Positions 17,037 to 25,769 of a DNA stretch of 64,000 nt are shown piece by piece; within the stretch, counting starts at the first letter, position 1; every line of letters begins with the position of its first letter. The stretch is from the NCBI RefSeq assembly GCF_002102265.1, contig NZ_LQPG01000055.1, forward strand, positions 62,001-126,000. Reading direction: 5' to 3'. Position numbers and translations under genes: made by a program. Source of the stretch: Mycolicibacter longobardus (GTDB taxonomy: Bacteria > Actinomycetota > Actinomycetes > Mycobacteriales > Mycobacteriaceae). The notes beneath the pieces were generated by a model, which was given only the letters and a program-made list of their open reading frames with translations, was not told the origin of the DNA and did no database searches.

Positions 17037-18106
17037 CACTCAGCCAAGTCGATGCGGTGGTGCTGGTCGGCGGCAAGGGGACCCGGCTGCGGCCGCTGAC
17101 GCTGTCGGCGCCCAAGCCGATGCTGCCGACCGCGGGTCTGCCTTTCCTCACCCACCTGCTCTCGCGGATCGCCGCGGCCGGCATCGAACACGTCATCCTC
17201 AGCACGTCCTACAAACCGGAGGTGTTCTCCCAGGAGTTCGGCGACGGGTCCGAGCTGGGCCTGCAGATCGACTACATGACCGAGGAGGAGCCGCTGGGCA
17301 CCGGCGGGGGTATCGCCAACGTCGTGCCCAAGCTGCGCCACGACACCGCGATGGTGTTCAACGGTGATGTGCTGTCCGGGGCGGACCTGACCGAGTTGCA
17401 CCGTTACCACCGCGAGCAGGCCGCCGAGGCGACCCTGCATCTGGTGCGGGTCGGCGACCCCCGCGCGTTCGGCTGCGTGCCCACCGACGACGGCAGGGTC
17501 ACGGCGTTCCTGGAGAAGACCGAGGACCCTCCGACCGACCAGATCAACGCCGGTTGCTACGTGCTGTCCCGAGCGGTCATCGACCGCATCCCGCGCGGAC
17601 GCCCGGTCTCGGTGGAGCGCGAGGTGTTCCCGGCGCTGCTGGCCGACGGCGTCAAGGTCTGCGGCTACGTCGACACCAGCTACTGGCGTGACATGGGCAC
17701 CCCGGAGGACTTCGTACGCGGCTCGGCGGACCTGGTGCGCGGCATCGCGCCGTCGCCGGCGCTGGGCGGCCGGCGCGGCGAGTCGCTGGTGCACGACGGC
17801 GCCTCGGTGGCGCCGGGGACGGTGCTGATCGGCGGCACGGTGGTGGGCCGGGGAGCCGAGATCGGTCCGGGTGCCCGGCTGGACGGTGCGGTGATCTTCG
17901 ACGGCGTGAAAGTCGAGGCGGGCAGCGTGATCGAACGCTCGATCATCGGGTTCGGCGCCCGGATCGGTCCGCGGGCGCTGATCCGCGACGGGGTGATCGG
18001 CGACGGCGCCGACATCGGCGCGCGCTGTGAGCTGTTGCGGGGGGCCCGGGTGTGGCCGGGGGTGTCCATCCCCGACTGCGGGATCCGGTACTCCAGCGAC
18101 GTGTGA
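17033..18106 (+). CDS. manB: Mannose-1-phosphate guanylyltransferase (GDP-mannose pyrophosphorylase)
   Basis: A 357-residue nucleotidyltransferase equivalent to M. tuberculosis Rv3264c (called manB there, manC elsewhere). It makes GDP-mannose for phosphatidylinositol mannosides, lipoarabinomannan and glycoproteins. The N-terminal catalytic domain begins VVLVGGKGTRLRPLTLSAPK, the classical G-x-G-T-R-L-x-P-L-T signature with the catalytic Lys; VFNGDVLSG is the metal-binding segment. The C-terminus (about 260-350) is a left-handed beta-helix of hexapeptide repeats such as GAEIGPGARL. It is coupled to wbbL by a 4-nt overlap. A mild alternative is another sugar-1-phosphate nucleotidyltransferase. 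Confidence 0.92.
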   Translation: MTLSQVDAVVLVGGKGTRLRPLTLSAPKPMLPTAGLPFLTHLLSRIAAAGIEHVILSTSYKPEVFSQEFGDGSELGLQIDYMTEEEPLGTGGGIANVVPKLRHDTAMVFNGDVLSGADLTELHRYHREQAAEATLHLVRVGDPRAFGCVPTDDGRVTAFLEKTEDPPTDQINAGCYVLSRAVIDRIPRGRPVSVEREVFPALLADGVKVCGYVDTSYWRDMGTPEDFVRGSADLVRGIAPSPALGGRRGESLVHDGASVAPGTVLIGGTVVGRGAEIGPGARLDGAVIFDGVKVEAGSVIERSIIGFGARIGPRALIRDGVIGDGADIGARCELLRGARVWPGVSIPDCGIRYSSDV

Positions 18107-18195
18107 GCCGGTTTTCCGCTGACTCGGCGCTCAGGGCGCACTCTTCTCGAACTTTTCCGCCACACGCGCAGTGTCAACGGTGGATAGTCATAGCC

Positions 18196-18552
18196 ATGTA
18201 CTCGAGGGCCTTCGTGGCGTGCTTCGCAGCAGTCGCCATGGCTACGCCGGCCGGCGCAGATCCGCTGGACCCGATTCCCGGAGACGGCGTCTTTCAGGTC
18301 GGGACCGATATCCAACCGGGTCTGTACCACACCGGCGGGCCGGGATCGCCCTTCCGCGTGTGGATCCACGGTGTGCCGACTCAGGAATCGATGTGTTCGT
18401 GGTTCACCTACAGCACACCCGATGCGGTCCCGGACCGGGCGGTGCAGGCGAACACGTCTATCGGTCCGACGTATGCGAGCATTCCCGCGACGGTGAAGGC
18501 CTTCGAGTCGCGGAACTGTCAGCCCTGGACGCGGGTATCCGATCCTCAGTGA
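18196..18552 (+). CDS. Small secreted protein, function unknown
   Basis: A 118-residue protein with a clear signal peptide (MYSRAFVACFAAVAMATPAGA, first 21 residues, cleavage likely after AGA). The mature part begins DPLDPIPGDGVFQVGTDI and contains IQPGLYHTGGPG and two Cys residues (in MCSWF and NCQPW) that could form one disulfide after export. The phrase VGTDIQPGLYHT is typical of a group of small mycobacterial secreted proteins of unknown function. It ends 3 bp before the convergent Nudix gene. The ribosome site is weak; ATG 18196 is chosen because it starts the signal peptide. Confidence 0.75.
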   Translation: MYSRAFVACFAAVAMATPAGADPLDPIPGDGVFQVGTDIQPGLYHTGGPGSPFRVWIHGVPTQESMCSWFTYSTPDAVPDRAVQANTSIGPTYASIPATVKAFESRNCQPWTRVSDPQ

Positions 18553-18555
18553 GGA

Positions 18556-19095
18556 TCACCGGGTCGCGACTGCCTGTGCCACCAGATGCGCCAGCGCGTC
18601 GTCGGCGTCCGGCGGCAGCGCATCCACCGGCCACCAGCGCAGGGCAAGCGATTCGTCGCTGATCCCGATCTGCGCTCCGGCCGGGGCGTGCGCGACGAAC
18701 TGCAGATCCAGGTGCCGGGTCGGCACCCCCAGGGAGCACGTCACCGGATGCACGTGCACGGCCGCCAACCGCGGATCGAGCCGCAGATCGCTGATACCGG
18801 ATTCCTCGGTGGCCTCCCGCAGCGCGGCGGCGACGATGTCGGCGTCGGAGTCCTCGCAGTGCCCACCGAGCTGTACCCAGCGGCCGACTCGCGGGTGCAG
18901 CGTGAGCAGCGCGTGTTCACCGGTGTGGTCGAGCACCAGCGCCGAGGCGGTGATGTGGCCGGGCACGCACTCGCGCCGGCAGGCATCGGGGCGGGCATCC
19001 AGGAACGCCAGCACCGCGTGTCGCAGGGTGTCCTGCGCGGAATCCGGTGCCGCCCAGGCCTTCAGCGCCGCGACGGCGGAGTCATGGGTGCTCAC
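18556..19095 (-). CDS. Nudix hydrolase
   Basis: A 179-residue Nudix-family pyrophosphohydrolase. The Nudix box is intact: G-x5-E-x7-REATEESG, starting GGHCEDSDAD, with the metal-binding glutamates in REATEESG. The substrate cannot be told from sequence; the N-terminal extension of about 50 residues is typical of a mycobacterial and actinobacterial subgroup. Its GTG start overlaps the fbiB stop by 4 nt (GTGA), so it is the last gene of an fbiA-fbiB-nudix operon, which hints at housecleaning or a nucleotide step near F420 synthesis (inference). Confidence 0.88.
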   Translation of the reverse strand: MSTHDSAVAALKAWAAPDSAQDTLRHAVLAFLDARPDACRRECVPGHITASALVLDHTGEHALLTLHPRVGRWVQLGGHCEDSDADIVAAALREATEESGISDLRLDPRLAAVHVHPVTCSLGVPTRHLDLQFVAHAPAGAQIGISDESLALRWWPVDALPPDADDALAHLVAQAVATR

Positions 19096-20432
19096 CGGCG
19101 CACCAGCAGATCATCGACCGCAGCGAGCGGGCGGGGTTCGGGCGGTTCGGTCGGATAGCCGATCGCGATGGCGCCCAACGGTTCCCAGTCGGCCGGGAGA
19201 TCCAACTGGGTGCGTACCAACTCCGGCGTGAAGATGGTGGAGCCGATCCAGCAGCTGCCTACGCCGCGCACCGCCAGTGCCACCAGCAGCCCTTGGACCG
19301 CGGCGCCGACCGCCACGGTGAACATGGTGTGCTCGGCGGCGGTGCGGTCCGCGTCGGGGTAGTGGTGGGCGCCGTCGGGCACCATGAACGGGATGACGAC
19401 TTCGGGTGCGTCGTAGAGGATCCGGCCGCGCGACACCCGGGCCTCGACGGCCTCCGGGGACTTGCCGTCGGCGGTCAGGTCGGCCCGCCACTGGTCGGCC
19501 ATCGCATCCAGCAGCCGGGTGCGTACGGCCGGGGTCTGCAGCCACACGAACCGCACCGGACGAGTGTGGTGCGGTGCGGGGGCGGTCAGGGCCTCGGCCA
19601 TGGCATCGGTGACCAGTTGCGCCGGCACGGGTTCGTGCGCGAAGGTGCGCACCGAGCGGCGCAGCAGCTGGGCCTGGCGGCGTCCGGTCTCCATGGCCTC
19701 GGCGGTGCCCAGCCAGAACAGGTCGTCGGGGCCGGAGCGCACCAGCGCGGCCGCCGTGGAACCGTTGTCGGGGCTGGAAACTCCGCGCACCACTGCCACC
19801 GGAACGTCGGTCAGCTTGCCCTTGACCAGGTCGGCGGCCGCGGCGAGTTCGTCGGCGACGGCCACCTCGGTGACGACCAACTCGTTGCCGTGCCGGTCGA
19901 CGGCACCGGCATAGCCGGTGAGGACGGTCAGCCCGGACGCGCCTATTGCGACATCGATCTGACCGTTGCGCCAGGCGCGGCCCATGGTGTCGGTGATCAG
20001 CACCGCCACGCTGACGCCCAGTCGCTCGGCCAGCCCGGCGCGTAACGCCGCGGCGCTGCCGTCGGGGTCGACCGGCAGCAGCGCGAGCTCGTCGGAGCCC
20101 ACGTTGGAGCCGTCCACACCGGCGGCGGCCTGCACCAGGCCGATCCGATTCTCGGTGATCCAGGTGCGGCCCTTGCGGGCCAGCACCCGGACCGCCTCGG
20201 CCTCGACCAACTGGCGGCGCAACGCATCACGCGCCTCCGGGTCGTGCGGTGCGGGCACGATTCGGCCTTCGCACTTGGACACCACTTTGCTGGTGACCAC
20301 CACGATGTCGCCGTCGGCCAGCCACGGCGCGGCCTTCGCCAGCTCGGCGGCCAGATCATCACCGGGCCGAAACTCGCCCAGGCCGGTGACCGGCAGGATC
20401 TCGACCTTGGCGGCACTGCCGTGTTCAGTCAT
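19092..20432 (-). CDS. fbiB: Coenzyme F420:L-glutamate ligase / FMN reductase domain protein FbiB
   Basis: A 446-residue bifunctional enzyme equivalent to Rv3262. The N-terminal half (about 10-250) is the F420:gamma-glutamyl ligase domain, with GDIVVVTSKVVSKCEGR and LITDTMGRAWRNGQIDVAIG. The C-terminal half (about 255-446) is a nitroreductase-like FMN domain, with RRSVRTFAHEPVP and VRGVGSCWIGSTIF, which in mycobacteria reduces dehydro-F420-0. Together they finish F420 and add its polyglutamate tail. ATG 20432 overlaps the fbiA stop (ATGA), fixing the start. Length matches the family. Confidence 0.96.
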   Translation of the reverse strand: MTEHGSAAKVEILPVTGLGEFRPGDDLAAELAKAAPWLADGDIVVVTSKVVSKCEGRIVPAPHDPEARDALRRQLVEAEAVRVLARKGRTWITENRIGLVQAAAGVDGSNVGSDELALLPVDPDGSAAALRAGLAERLGVSVAVLITDTMGRAWRNGQIDVAIGASGLTVLTGYAGAVDRHGNELVVTEVAVADELAAAADLVKGKLTDVPVAVVRGVSSPDNGSTAAALVRSGPDDLFWLGTAEAMETGRRQAQLLRRSVRTFAHEPVPAQLVTDAMAEALTAPAPHHTRPVRFVWLQTPAVRTRLLDAMADQWRADLTADGKSPEAVEARVSRGRILYDAPEVVIPFMVPDGAHHYPDADRTAAEHTMFTVAVGAAVQGLLVALAVRGVGSCWIGSTIFTPELVRTQLDLPADWEPLGAIAIGYPTEPPEPRPLAAVDDLLVRR

Positions 20433-21415
20433 CGCACGCCCGCGAGATCCAGCCCGGTACGCACCATTTCGGCGGTGGCCGCCGGATCGGTCATCAGCAG
20501 CGGTGCGGAATGTACCTGCACCCCGCTGATCTCGATGTGCTCGCCCTCGTGCACCAGCCAGTAGTCCAAGATCCCCGTGCCGCTTCGCGCACCGTAGTGT
20601 TCGCCGACGGCCTGCGCGGTGGATTCCAGGCCGATCACGCTCAAGCAGGTATCGGCCATGCCGCGCAACGGTTTTCCGGCGACGATCGGGGAGTAGCCGA
20701 CGATCGGTGCGGGGGTGGATCGCAGTGCCGCCCGGACGCCGGGGACGGCGAGGATGGCGCCGATGCTCACCACCGGATTGGACGGGGCCAGCAGCACGAT
20801 GTCGGCGCCGGCGATGGCATCGAGGGCTTCCGGTGTCGCGGCGGCCTTGTCGGTGCCGACGAAACCGAAGCCGTGGGTGGGGACCTCGGCGCGGTAGCGC
20901 ACCCACCACTCCTGGAAGTGGATCGCGCGCTGGGTGTCGTCGGCCGGATCGGTGATGACAACGTGGGTTTCGCAGCTGTCGTTGGTGACCGGCAGCAGCG
21001 TGGCACCCGGCTGCCAGCGTTCACAGAGCGCCGCGGTCACCTCCGACAGCGGATAACCGGCCCGCAGCGCCTGGGTCCGCACCAGGTGGGTGGCCAGGTC
21101 CCGGTCGCCGAGGCCGAACCAGTCCGGCTGCATGCCGTAGCGGGCCAACTCCTCCATGGCGTGCCAGGTTTCGTCGCGGTGACCCCAGCCCCGCTCTGGG
21201 TCCACGCCGCCGCCCAGGGTGTACATGCAGGTGTCCAGGTCCGGGCAGATGCGCACTCCGTGCATCCAGGCGTCGTCGCCGACGTTGACGACCGCGGTCA
21301 GCTCGTGCGCGGTCACGTCGTCATCACCGGCGAACTGGCCCAGGCCCAGCAGTTTCTGGACGCCGAGCAGGAACCGGGCGCCGCCGACCCCACCGACGAG
21401 AACCGTGACCTTCAC
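20429..21415 (-). CDS. fbiA: Phospholactate/enolpyruvyl transferase FbiA (coenzyme F420)
   Basis: A 328-residue enzyme equivalent to Rv3261. It joins the (enol)pyruvyl or lactyl guanosine donor to the deazaflavin Fo to form dehydro-F420-0. GTG 21415 is chosen because it starts the nucleotide-binding motif VKVTVLVGGVGGARFLLG. Other signatures are NVGDDAWMHGVRICPDLDTC and LLAPSNPVVSIGAIL. It is the first gene of the fbiA-fbiB-nudix operon. It is divergent from whiB2 across a 348-bp intergenic region, as in M. tuberculosis. The 3' overlap with fbiB is 4 nt. Confidence 0.96.
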   Translation of the reverse strand: MKVTVLVGGVGGARFLLGVQKLLGLGQFAGDDDVTAHELTAVVNVGDDAWMHGVRICPDLDTCMYTLGGGVDPERGWGHRDETWHAMEELARYGMQPDWFGLGDRDLATHLVRTQALRAGYPLSEVTAALCERWQPGATLLPVTNDSCETHVVITDPADDTQRAIHFQEWWVRYRAEVPTHGFGFVGTDKAAATPEALDAIAGADIVLLAPSNPVVSIGAILAVPGVRAALRSTPAPIVGYSPIVAGKPLRGMADTCLSVIGLESTAQAVGEHYGARSGTGILDYWLVHEGEHIEISGVQVHSAPLLMTDPAATAEMVRTGLDLAGVR

Positions 21416-21763
21416 AGCGCACGACAGTACCGTTGGCGGCGATATAGTCGGTGCGGCGGACCGCCCACGACGGGGCGTTACGGGCCCCTGCAAGACACGC
21501 CGAAAAGCCGGTGTGGCCTAAACGACAGGGACTCGCCGGTCTCGGACACGTCGGAAATCGGTCACGGGATGGTAAGGAATTTGGCCATTCGGCTTGACCG
21601 GGCTGGTCAACCCGTGTCTAATCACATCAGTGTCATTTCCCGGTTGGCCAGCCGATTCCGGTGTCGCAGACCGAGATTCGATCACATGTTCGAATTGGGA
21701 TGGACTACATCACAATATGCGGGCGACATATCAGGATCGCGCTACCAGGTGAGGAGGCGGAGC
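21416..21763. promoter_or_regulatory. fbiA-whiB2 divergent intergenic region with long whiB2 leader
   Basis: 348 bp without a credible gene. It holds a promoter-like pair on the plus strand: TTGACC (21594-21599), 17-bp spacer, TCTAAT (21617-21622). This would start transcription near 21629 and give whiB2 a leader of about 135 nt. Base composition is lower in GC than the flanks. No hairpin of note was seen; the fbiA promoter must lie in the left part but is not recognisable. Confidence 0.5.
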
Positions 21764-22147
21764 ATGTCCTATGAGCACCTTTGGGGCGTAATGGGGGGGA
21801 CACCGCACGCCAGTGCCGAAATGACCACGTCGGGGATCGGGCCGGTGCCCAGCCGGCCGCATCTGAGTCTGGTTCCCCAGCCCGAGGACTACGACGAGTT
21901 CGACTCGTTCGACCCTGCGACGGCCACCAATGAGCAATGGCAGGACCGTGCGCTGTGCTCGCAGACCGACCCCGAGGCCTTCTTCCCGGAGAAGGGTGGT
22001 TCCACTCGGGAGGCCAAGAAGATCTGCCAGCGGTGCTCGGTGCGTAGCGAGTGCCTGGAATACGCCTTGGCGCATGACGAGCGCTTCGGCATCTGGGGTG
22101 GGCTGTCCGAGCGGGAGCGCCGGCGCCTCAAGCGCGGCATCATCTGA
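21764..22147 (+). CDS. whiB2: WhiB2/WhmD iron-sulfur regulator
   Basis: A 127-residue WhiB-family protein equivalent to Rv3260c and M. smegmatis WhmD, needed for septation and cell division. Four Cys residues (65, 88, 91, 97; C-x22-C-x2-C-x5-C) ligate a [4Fe-4S] cluster. They are followed by the GIWGGLSERERRRLKR turn and basic tail that contact sigma factor and DNA. The start ATG 21764 has a strong GAGGAGG ribosome site at 21751-21757. The N-terminal 60 residues are variable and acidic. It has a candidate promoter about 140 bp upstream and a long leader. Confidence 0.96.
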   Translation: MSYEHLWGVMGGTPHASAEMTTSGIGPVPSRPHLSLVPQPEDYDEFDSFDPATATNEQWQDRALCSQTDPEAFFPEKGGSTREAKKICQRCSVRSECLEYALAHDERFGIWGGLSERERRRLKRGII

Positions 22148-22164
22148 TCTGAGCGCGCTCGGGG

Positions 22165-22620
22165 TCAATCCTCGATCGTCGGGTCGATGACGGTGGGTTC
22201 GACGTCTAAGTAGGTGGCAATCTGAGCCACCAGAATCTCGTGCAATAAGTCTTCGAGTTCGACGCTGTCGTTTGCGCGTTGCTCGATCGGCTTGCGGAAC
22301 AACAGGATTCGTGCCCGAGTGGGGTTTCCCCGGACATCCACCCCGGCGGGAATCAAGCGGGCCAGCGGAATCGGCCCGTCCGCGACCACTTCCGGCGGCC
22401 ACTGCACGCTGTCCGGGTCTTTGGCGGCGATCCGCGGGATCTCGTCGACTGCCACGTCAAGTGCCGACAACCGTTGCTTCCAGCGCTGTTCGATGGGCTC
22501 GTAGGCCTCCAGCACGGCCATGTCGAACCGTTCCGCGCGGGTACGCCAGCCCGGCACGGTCGGCGGTAGCAGCGGTCCGCGGGTTTCGCGGCCGCGCCGA
22601 CGGCGTCGCGAGGCGATCAC
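22165..22620 (-). CDS. Rv3259-like zincin-fold (metallopeptidase family) protein
   Basis: A 151-residue protein equivalent to M. tuberculosis Rv3259, placed by family in the small zincin-like metallopeptidase group. GTG 22620 is the nearest start before the Arg-rich SRRRRRGRETRGPLLPP segment. The expected HExxHxxG zinc motif is degraded: LLHEILVAQIATYLDVEP keeps HE but lacks the second His and the Gly, so peptidase activity is doubtful. The C-terminus is acidic (DPTIED). It is convergent with whiB2 and divergent from the DUF3499 gene, as in M. tuberculosis. Function unknown. Confidence 0.8.
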   Translation of the reverse strand: MIASRRRRRGRETRGPLLPPTVPGWRTRAERFDMAVLEAYEPIEQRWKQRLSALDVAVDEIPRIAAKDPDSVQWPPEVVADGPIPLARLIPAGVDVRGNPTRARILLFRKPIEQRANDSVELEDLLHEILVAQIATYLDVEPTVIDPTIED

Positions 22621-22710
22621 GCAGACGATGGTAACGGTTGCGCATAGGGTGCTCGTCCATTGCGCGTGTCCGCCGCCACCGCGGCGCGCGGCCACGATAG
22701 CCTCGACCGC

Positions 22711-23151
22711 GTGAACGTTCCCCGCCGCTGCTGCAGGCCAGGGTGTCCGCACTATGCGGTGGCGACGCTGACGTTCGTCTACTCGGACTCCACCGCCGTG
22801 GTCGGCCCGCTGGCCACCACTGCCGAGCCGCATTCCTGGGACCTGTGCTTCAGCCACGCGGGACGGATCACCGCCCCGCGCGGCTGGGAACTGGTCCGTC
22901 ACCCGGGCCCGTGGGTGTCCCCGGAGGAGGACGACCTGATCGCGCTTGCCGAGGCGGTTCGCGAGGGTGAGGCCAAGCGGGCGGCCCCGGCCAACGGCTG
23001 GTATCCGCAGGCGGGCGCGGCCGATTCCGCGACTCGGGGCGCGCCCACTGCCGCGCCCGGCGGTGGCGTGCTGGCGCCACCCGGCCCACCCGGCAAGACC
23101 AACGGTCGGCGCCGTGGTCACCTGCGTGTGTTGCCCGACCCGTCGGACTGA
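22711..23151 (+). CDS. DUF3499 family protein
   Basis: A 146-residue conserved actinobacterial protein equivalent to Rv3258c. It begins VNVPRRCCRPGCPHYAVATL, with a Cys cluster (CCRPGC) and a later LCFSHAGR that together resemble a small zinc ribbon. The C-terminal 50 residues are low-complexity Gly/Ala/Pro. GTG 22711 is used because the Cys motif follows at once. It precedes pmmA by 58 bp in the conserved Rv3258c-Rv3255c order. Its function is unknown; the conserved location suggests a link to mannose metabolism or to the nearby division regulator. Confidence 0.85.
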   Translation: MNVPRRCCRPGCPHYAVATLTFVYSDSTAVVGPLATTAEPHSWDLCFSHAGRITAPRGWELVRHPGPWVSPEEDDLIALAEAVREGEAKRAAPANGWYPQAGAADSATRGAPTAAPGGGVLAPPGPPGKTNGRRRGHLRVLPDPSD

Positions 23152-23209
23152 TCGCGGGTTCCGGGCTACGCTTGAGCGGCAAGAGTCCACTTCGTCAGGA
23201 GCCCTGTCC

Positions 23210-24619
23210 ATGTCTCGGCCCGCTGCGGCTGTCCACCGTGTGATCAAGGCGTACGACGTACGTGGCCTGGTCGGTTCGGAGATCGATGAATCCCTGGTCG
23301 CTGAGGTCGGGTCGTCCTTTGCTCGGCTGATGACCGAGGAAGGCGCCCGGCAGGTGGTGATCGGCCACGACATGCGGGACAGTTCGCCCACGCTGTCGGC
23401 GGCGTTCGCCGAGGGTGTCGTTGCTCGCGGCCTCGATGTGGTCCGGATCGGGCTGGCGTCGACCGACCAGCTCTATTTCGCCTCCGGCGCGCTGGACTGC
23501 CCGGGTGCGATGTTCACGGCCAGCCACAACCCGGCCGCCTACAACGGCATCAAACTCTGCCGGGCCGGCGCCAAGCCGGTGGGCGCCGACACCGGCCTGG
23601 GCCGGATCCGCGACGAACTGATCGCCGGCGTCGACCCCGGCGCCGGCGGGAACGGATCGCGCGGCCGGGTCACCGATCGCGACGTGCTGGCCGACTACGC
23701 GGCATTCCTGCACTCCCTGGTCGACATCTCCGCCGTGCGCCCGCTGCGGGTGGCCGTCGACGCCGGCAACGGGATGGCCGGTCACACCGCGCCGGCGGTG
23801 TTCGGCACTGTCGGCGCGATCACGCTGCTGCCGCTGTATTTCGAGCTGGACGGCAACTTCCCCAATCACGAGGCCAACCCGCTGGACCCGGCCAACCTCA
23901 CCGACCTGCAGGCGTTCGTGCGCGACAGCGGCGCCGATATCGGGCTGGCCTTCGACGGCGACGCCGACCGGTGCTTCGTGGTCGACGAGCGCGGCGAGCC
24001 GGTGTCCCCGTCGGCGGTGACCGGTCTGGTGGCCGCTCGCGAGCTGGCCCGCGAGCCCGGCGCGACGGTGATCCACAACCTGATCACCTCGCGGGCGGTG
24101 CCGGAGCTGGTGACCGAGCTCGGCGGTACCCCGCTGCGGTCCCGGGTCGGGCACTCCTTCATCAAGGGGCTGATGGCCGAAACCGGGGCCATCTTCGGTG
24201 GGGAACACTCCGCGCACTACTACTTCCGGGACTTCTGGGGCGCCGACTCGGGCATGCTGGCCGCCCTGCACGTGCTGGCCGCCCTCGGCGAACAGCAGCG
24301 GTCGCTGTCGGAGCTGACTGCCGACTACCAGCGGTACGCGGCGTCCGGGGAGATCAACTACACCGTCACCGACGCGCAGGCCTGCGTGGACGCGGTGGTC
24401 TCCTCGTTCGGCGAGCAGGTGTCCGTCGACCATCTCGACGGGGTGACCGTCGACCTGGGTGCGGGCAGCTGGTTCAACCTGCGCAGCTCCAACACCGAAC
24501 CGCTGCTGCGGCTAAACGTGGAGGCGCCCGACGCCGCCGCGGTGGATGCGGTGGTGGCCCGGGTCGGCGAGCAGATCGCCCGACAGGACCAAGCCGTCGC
24601 CGCCGCGGAGAAACCGTGA
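23210..24619 (+). CDS. pmmA: Phosphomannomutase
   Basis: A 469-residue alpha-D-phosphohexomutase equivalent to Rv3257c (pmmA, formerly manB). It converts mannose-6-phosphate to mannose-1-phosphate for GDP-mannose. Motifs are complete: the phosphoserine loop TASHNPAAYNGIKL, the metal-binding FDGDADR, the sugar-binding GGEHSAHYYFR and the phosphate-binding RSSNTEPLLRLN. It forms an operon with the SIS-domain gene (GTGA overlap) and manA, so three consecutive genes serve mannose phosphate metabolism. Specificity for mannose rather than glucose is from orthology and context. Confidence 0.95.
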   Translation: MSRPAAAVHRVIKAYDVRGLVGSEIDESLVAEVGSSFARLMTEEGARQVVIGHDMRDSSPTLSAAFAEGVVARGLDVVRIGLASTDQLYFASGALDCPGAMFTASHNPAAYNGIKLCRAGAKPVGADTGLGRIRDELIAGVDPGAGGNGSRGRVTDRDVLADYAAFLHSLVDISAVRPLRVAVDAGNGMAGHTAPAVFGTVGAITLLPLYFELDGNFPNHEANPLDPANLTDLQAFVRDSGADIGLAFDGDADRCFVVDERGEPVSPSAVTGLVAARELAREPGATVIHNLITSRAVPELVTELGGTPLRSRVGHSFIKGLMAETGAIFGGEHSAHYYFRDFWGADSGMLAALHVLAALGEQQRSLSELTADYQRYAASGEINYTVTDAQACVDAVVSSFGEQVSVDHLDGVTVDLGAGSWFNLRSSNTEPLLRLNVEAPDAAAVDAVVARVGEQIARQDQAVAAAEKP

Positions 24620-25761
24620 CGGCTTTTTCCGGGGCTCACCCCTCGACTCCCGCCAGCCCCTTGAGGGTCGACCTCGACGACGCCGAGGGCCTGCTGGCCG
24701 CCGACCACGACGGGGCGCTGCGGGCCGCGTCGATGGCCGGTGCGCAGGTGCGCGCCACGGCCGCCGCGGTCGACGAGGGCGCCCTGGACGCCCTGCGCAG
24801 CGACAGCCGGGACTATCCGCCGCGGACGTTGATCTGGCTTTCGACCCGCGGCACGGCGGCGACGGCCGGGAGCCTGCTGGCGGCCGCCCGCGGCGATTCG
24901 GTCCGTGAGCCGCTGGTACTGGCCGCCGAGGTCCCGAGCTGGATCGGGTCGCTGGATGTGCTGGTCGTCGCGGGCGACGACCCGGGGGATCCGGCGCTGG
25001 TCGCCGCGGCCGCCGCCGGGGTGCGGCGCGGTGCCCGGGTGGTGGTGGTCGCCCCCTACGAGGGCCCGCTGCGCGACGCCACCGCCGGCCGTGTCGCGGT
25101 GCTGGAGCCGCGGATTCCCGTCCCGGCGGAGTTCGGCCTGCCGCGCTACCTGGCCGCCGGGCTGGCCGTGCTGGACGCCCTGGAAGGCGGGGCGCCGACC
25201 GACCTGGGTGCGTTGGCCGACGAGCTGGACGCCGAGGCGCTGCGCAACAGTGCCGGGCGTGAGCTTTTCACCAACCCGGCGAAGATGCTGGCGGACCGGA
25301 TCGTCGGCCGCGACGTGGCGCTGGCCGGTGACTGCGCGGCGACGCTGGCCCTGGCCCGGCACGGGTCGGCGGCGATGCTGCGGATCGGGCGAAACACGGT
25401 GGCCGCGACCGGGCTCGCCGACGCGGTGAGCGCGCTGCGGGCCCGGTCCGCCGCGGGTCGCGACGTCGCCGATATCTTTCATGACGAGCAGATCGACGGA
25501 CCGGCCGGTGACCGCCTGCGGGTACTGGCCCTGACACTGGCCGCCGAGCGGACGGTGGTGGCGGCCCGCATCAGCGGACTCGGCGATATCGACCTGGTGG
25601 GCGCCGGGGACGTACCGGTGGCGTCGGGGACGCCGGAGGACATCGCGGGGCGGGCGGAGGGACCGTCTCCGACCGTTCCGGGCCCGGTCGAACAGCAGCT
25701 TGCGGTGTTGGCCGTGCGGTTGGAGATGGCCGCCGCCTATGTGCGACTTTTGCGGGGTTGA
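24616..25761 (+). CDS. SIS-domain (TobH-like) protein
   Basis: A 381-residue protein equivalent to Rv3256c. It resembles the SIS/phosphosugar isomerase fold: LDVLVVAGDDPGDPALVAAA and GARVVVVAPYEGPLRDATA are Rossmann-like, and a C-terminal domain resembles the end of bifunctional phosphoglucose/phosphomannose isomerases. Catalytic residues are not evident. GTG 24616 overlaps the pmmA stop. The gene lies between phosphomannomutase and mannose-6-phosphate isomerase, so a regulatory or accessory role in mannose phosphate supply is a fair inference, but activity is unproven. Confidence 0.8.
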   Translation: MTAFSGAHPSTPASPLRVDLDDAEGLLAADHDGALRAASMAGAQVRATAAAVDEGALDALRSDSRDYPPRTLIWLSTRGTAATAGSLLAAARGDSVREPLVLAAEVPSWIGSLDVLVVAGDDPGDPALVAAAAAGVRRGARVVVVAPYEGPLRDATAGRVAVLEPRIPVPAEFGLPRYLAAGLAVLDALEGGAPTDLGALADELDAEALRNSAGRELFTNPAKMLADRIVGRDVALAGDCAATLALARHGSAAMLRIGRNTVAATGLADAVSALRARSAAGRDVADIFHDEQIDGPAGDRLRVLALTLAAERTVVAARISGLGDIDLVGAGDVPVASGTPEDIAGRAEGPSPTVPGPVEQQLAVLAVRLEMAAAYVRLLRG

Positions 25762-25769
25762 CGGAAACA

